DNA from: an uncultured Eubacterium sp.
GTDB lineage: Bacteria > Bacillota > Clostridia > Peptostreptococcales > Anaerovoracaceae
Assembly (NCBI GenBank): GCA_947367725.1
Contig: CANBFZ010000063.1
Location: 1 to 8,391, forward strand
DNA length: 8,391 bases
Reading direction: 5' to 3'
Part shown: positions 6,249-8,391 of the stretch, piece by piece
Layout of the letters: every line of letters begins with the position of its first letter
Numbering within the stretch: position 1 is the first letter of the stretch
The notes under the pieces: model-generated
Seen by the model: the letters and a program-made list of their open reading frames with translations, nothing else
What the model was told of the DNA's origin: nothing
Database searches by the model: none
Made by a program: the position numbers and the translations under genes

Positions 6249-6452
6249 TTACAGCAAATCATAAAGCCGATACATCGACAGCATATTCTGATAGGTCAGT
6301 TTGTTTCCCATCAGCTGTCTGTAGGTCGCCGACTTTTCCTTTCCCTCTGCTTTAAGGCTTTCCATTTTCTCTACAGTCCTGTCATATTCGCCCTGCACAA
6401 AGTTCAGCATTTCTTCAAAAGCGGCCAGTCTTTTTTCGTCTATCTGTTGCAT
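6249..6452 (-). CDS. Small helical protein of unknown function
   Basis: A 67-residue protein I do not recognise. It is highly charged, with no cysteine, no membrane segment and no signal peptide. Residues 5-40 look like a continuous amphipathic helix or coiled coil rich in Glu, Lys and Met, and the tail ends in LSMYRLYDLL. An AGAGG ribosome site stands 4-5 nt before the ATG. The start is 9 nt downstream of the acetyltransferase stop, and the ribosome site adjoins that stop, so the two genes very probably share a transcript. The spacing and ribosome site make it a real gene more convincingly than composition does. A link to the acetyltransferase is inference from position only. Confidence 0.75.
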   Translation of the reverse strand: MQQIDEKRLAAFEEMLNFVQGEYDRTVEKMESLKAEGKEKSATYRQLMGNKLTYQNMLSMYRLYDLL

Positions 6453-6461
6453 TTTTCCTCT

Positions 6462-7271
6462 CTACTTTCTTATCTCATAAGCGGTATAACTATGATCAAA
6501 CTGATACCCAAGCTGCATCGCAAGGGCTAAGGATGCTTTATTATGCGCATCCCAGCTAGGATAGATTTTTTTATCCAGGCATCTTTGAATCAGCGCCGCA
6601 CCGCAGATACGGGCAAGACCGTTTCTGCGCCAGTCCGCTCTGGTGTCAATTTCAATCTCAATTCCGTCTTTGTAAACGCTGTAAGATGATGCGCCAGCAA
6701 CTAGTTCTCCCTGATATAACAGTGCTGTGCCAATGCCCTTTTCCCGATATGCTTCATAATCTCTGTACTGCGATACCAAATCCTGGCTCCATTCTAAGGC
6801 TTTTGCCATAGAAAAAATTTCTTCTTCGATTGGTACAAGCGTCAGACCCGCAGGCACGGCTTCCGCCATTTTACCAAGTTTCTGCAAATCAAAGGCGGTG
6901 TCTTTTTTGGTAGCATAGCGGGTAAATCTTTTAGCTCGTTCTTCAAAAAAACATTCGATGCAATCGCCCAGCGCGCTGTTTGCCGGCACGATCAAAGAAA
7001 AATTCTGACAAGCCTCTTCTGTTAAAAAAGTCAAAAAATCCAAAGACGGCGCGCCCGCCAAAAAACAGAAGTCGCCCAATACCGCCGCCGCAGAGTTGGG
7101 CTGCGCTGCATCATCTACATATAGGTTTCCCATGACACCCTGCAGGCACGACCAGATCATCGTCTCATTCCAGCCCGCAAACAACGGGGCAATCTTCCTA
7201 TTTTCTGCTTGCCCCACAAATTGGTTTTGCTGTAATTTCCTGATCCCTTTCCCTTTTTCGTTGTGTGTCAT
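6462..7271 (-). CDS. GNAT-family N-acetyltransferase
   Basis: A 269-residue protein resembling the GNAT acetyltransferase group with a long N-terminal half (PF12746-like, recalled not searched). The C-terminal half carries the acetyl-CoA fold: GIGTALLYQGELVAGASSYSVYKDGIEIEIDT (179-210) gives the central strands. RADWRRNGLARICGAALIQRCL (211-232) contains the R-x-x-G-x-A pyrophosphate loop and following helix. PSWDAHNKASLALAMQLGYQFDHSYTAYE (238-266) is the typical closing block. The N-terminal ~140 residues are divergent and include a hydrophobic stretch, LGDFCFLAGAPSLDFLTFL (65-83), that I take as core, not membrane. The ATG at 7271 has GAGGAG 6 nt upstream. The acceptor substrate is unknown. 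The 67-residue gene follows in the same probable operon. Confidence 0.85.
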   Translation of the reverse strand: MTHNEKGKGIRKLQQNQFVGQAENRKIAPLFAGWNETMIWSCLQGVMGNLYVDDAAQPNSAAAVLGDFCFLAGAPSLDFLTFLTEEACQNFSLIVPANSALGDCIECFFEERAKRFTRYATKKDTAFDLQKLGKMAEAVPAGLTLVPIEEEIFSMAKALEWSQDLVSQYRDYEAYREKGIGTALLYQGELVAGASSYSVYKDGIEIEIDTRADWRRNGLARICGAALIQRCLDKKIYPSWDAHNKASLALAMQLGYQFDHSYTAYEIRK

Positions 7272-7289
7272 CTTTCTCTCCTCGTGACA

Positions 7290-7305
7290 TGGCAGCGCGC
7301 CGCCA
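7290..7305. promoter_or_regulatory. GC-rich near-palindrome before the GNAT gene
   Basis: TGGCAGCGCGCCGCCA is a 16-bp palindrome with one mismatched pair, 18 bp upstream of the GNAT start codon and just before its ribosome site. A weak minus-strand -10 candidate (CATAAT, 7319-7314) would place transcription start a few bases upstream of it, which is an operator-like position. No -35 box is convincing, and no regulator is recognised. Confidence 0.3.
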
Positions 7306-7357
7306 CTGTTTTTATTATGTAGGAAATATCAGTTTTCGATGTTTCCGAAATATTAAT

Positions 7358-7445
7358 GCATACTTCGTATGCTCCTCCGCGAATGATATTCGTTACGCTA
7401 TCCGTTTTGCCTAACCGCTCGCTTACTCGCAGTGCAAAAAGGCAA
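7358..7445. repeat. Hairpin-rich intergenic stretch, possible small dispersed repeat
   Basis: Three short inverted repeats follow one another. GCATAC/GTATGC with a 3-nt loop lies at 7358-7372. CGAAT/ATTCG with a 3-nt loop lies at 7380-7392. TTTTGC/GCAAAA (7405-7410 and 7434-7439) encloses a GC-rich interior with two direct copies of CTCGC. No gene is seen from 7272 to 7502. Dense small hairpins between genes are typical of REP- or MITE-like elements, but no terminal repeats or target duplication could be identified. Confidence 0.35.
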
Positions 7446-7460
7446 CAAAGTCTATCGCTG

Positions 7461-7484
7461 AAAAAAGTCGGCGTAGCCGACTTT
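7461..7484 (-). terminator. Intrinsic terminator of the MBL-fold hydrolase gene
   Basis: On the minus strand AAAGTCGGC (7484-7476) and GCCGACTTT (7472-7464) form a perfect 9-bp stem with a TAC loop, and the T run continues to 7461. It lies 19 nt after the stop of the gene ending at 7503. The plus strand also ends T-rich, so it may work in both directions. Confidence 0.85.
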
Positions 7485-7502
7485 CTTATTTTATCATAGA
7501 TA

Positions 7503-8312
7503 TTATTTCATTTCCAGCGTAAGCCCCACACCGACTTCGGTTACCGGTAGTTCTGCCAGCATGGCTGCCTTTGCGGCAAGGGAAACACAGTGACATGGAT
7601 AGAGTTGTTTTAGATTGCACGCCTTTAAATATGCGATGGTTTCTGTTAGCTGTCTTCCCACATCCAAAAGGTGAAATCCACCGATTGCACCGACGATACG
7701 ATGATCGCCGCAGACTTCCTTCGCATAGGCAATCATATTACAAATACCGCTGTGTGCGCAGCCGCTGATGAGAAACAATCCGTCTTCTCCACAGTAAACC
7801 AACGCAGAATCATCTATCACATAATCCTTTTCCCAAGTTCCGTCTTTATATCGTCTTCCAATGGGTTCACTGGCTTCAAAGTCATTTCGTCTTGGGATTT
7901 CTCCCAGGAATACCAGTTTTTCTGTCAAATACACCGGTGATTTCGACGGTTGGTATCTAACCAATTCTGTAATTTCTTCAGCAGAAAATGGCGCGCCAAA
8001 GACATCCGTATCATCTGCTCGGGGTAAAAAACAATCCGGGTGTGCAATCAAATGCATGGAAGAGACATCTATATTCTCTTTCAAAAACTGAAACCCTCTG
8101 GTATGATCATTATGACCGTGAGAAAACACAATATGGGTCAGTTTTGACAAATCAAGCTCTAATTGTGCTGCATTGCGAAGCAGCACATCTGAATACCCAG
8201 TGTCCAGCAGAATCTTTTTTCCGTCTTCCTCGATCAAAAAACTAACCGCCGGTTCTCCCAAATAGTACGCATCAATGTATGTATGATTGTCCACTAATAC
8301 CTGTAACTTCAT
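7503..8312 (-). CDS. Metallo-beta-lactamase-fold metal-dependent hydrolase
   Basis: A 269-residue MBL-fold protein of the group often annotated as the 7,8-dihydropterin-6-methyl-4-(beta-D-ribofuranosyl)aminobenzene-5'-phosphate synthase-like family (COG1237 type, recalled). That name should not be read as an activity. Metal-site motifs: LLDTGYSD (35-42); SHGHNDHTRG (64-73) with His65, His67, Asp69 and His70; SGCAHSGICNMI (183-194) with His187; GGFHLL (211-216) with His214; and YPCHC (238-242) with His241. The cysteine-flanked GCAHSG and PCHC blocks are characteristic of this subgroup. An AAGG-rich ribosome site precedes the ATG at 8312, and an intrinsic terminator follows, so it is probably a single-gene unit or the last of one. 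No signal peptide is present. Substrate unknown. Confidence 0.88.
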   Translation of the reverse strand: MKLQVLVDNHTYIDAYYLGEPAVSFLIEEDGKKILLDTGYSDVLLRNAAQLELDLSKLTHIVFSHGHNDHTRGFQFLKENIDVSSMHLIAHPDCFLPRADDTDVFGAPFSAEEITELVRYQPSKSPVYLTEKLVFLGEIPRRNDFEASEPIGRRYKDGTWEKDYVIDDSALVYCGEDGLFLISGCAHSGICNMIAYAKEVCGDHRIVGAIGGFHLLDVGRQLTETIAYLKACNLKQLYPCHCVSLAAKAAMLAELPVTEVGVGLTLEMK

Positions 8313-8348
8313 GTGCGCCTTACCTTTCTGTTTCCTGATAGACTAACA

Positions 8349-8383
8349 CAGCCGGAAGATTGCTCTCCCGGCTGATGCATCAG
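8349..8383. promoter_or_regulatory. Hairpin and overlapping 12-bp palindrome upstream of the MBL gene
   Basis: CAGCCGG (8349-8355) and CCGGCTG (8368-8374) form a 7-bp inverted repeat with a 12-nt interior. It has no T run on either side, so it is a poor terminator. The perfect palindrome CTGATGCATCAG (8372-8383) overlaps its end. Either could be an operator or leader structure for the gene starting at 8312. The window ends before any promoter can be placed. Confidence 0.35.
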
Positions 8384-8391
8384 TCGATATG

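Overview
The window reads as a chromosomal segment of an anaerobic, low-to-mid GC Gram-positive bacterium (Bacillota, most likely Clostridia). The grounds are the anaerobic cobalt-early cobalamin genes (cbi type, with cbiD), strong AGGAGG-like ribosome sites, canonical sigma-A promoters, and a cobalamin riboswitch that ends in an intrinsic terminator. The assignment is inference; no rRNA or other phylogenetic marker was compared.

Layout. (1) 1-2922, minus strand: the start of a cobalamin operon. A perfect TTGACA-17-TATAAT promoter is followed by a leader of about 345 nt with a cobalamin riboswitch (9-bp P1 closing a 178-nt aptamer), a candidate 8-nt antiterminator strand and a 9-bp intrinsic terminator. 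Then come cbiD, cbiL and cbiF, tightly packed (4-nt overlap, then a 3-nt gap); cbiF runs off the window. (2) 2923-3334: a gene-free stretch holding ten copies of GTTGTGCA / TGCACAAC in strictly alternating orientation. They form five inverted pairs with a near-constant 23-nt interior. (3) 3335-5214, minus: miaB (tRNA methylthiotransferase) and a Nudix hydrolase gene overlapping by ATGA, driven by a promoter at 5323-5351. (4) 5215-5468: a divergent promoter region. (5) 5469-6230, plus: an alpha/beta hydrolase, the only plus-strand gene. (6) 6249-7271, minus: a GNAT-type acetyltransferase followed 9 nt later by a 67-residue protein of unknown function. (7) 7272-7502: an intergenic stretch with a GC-rich near-palindrome, several small hairpins and the terminator of the next gene. 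(8) 7503-8312, minus: a metallo-beta-lactamase-fold hydrolase, with a hairpin and a 12-bp palindrome upstream at the window edge.

How the genes work together. CbiD, CbiL and CbiF are methyltransferases of anaerobic corrin-ring synthesis (C1, C20 and C11), and the riboswitch should shut the operon down when cobalamin is plentiful. The other genes are housekeeping or generic enzymes with no visible link to this pathway.

The main unexplained feature is the alternating inverted array at 2992-3314, between the Nudix gene and the cobalamin promoter. Its half-sites are conserved, its interiors vary but keep their length, and two four-site blocks with the same geometry lie 231 bp apart. It does not match CRISPR, integron attC sites or any binding-site family I recognise. 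It could be a protein-binding array with about three helical turns between half-sites, or a series of RNA hairpins.
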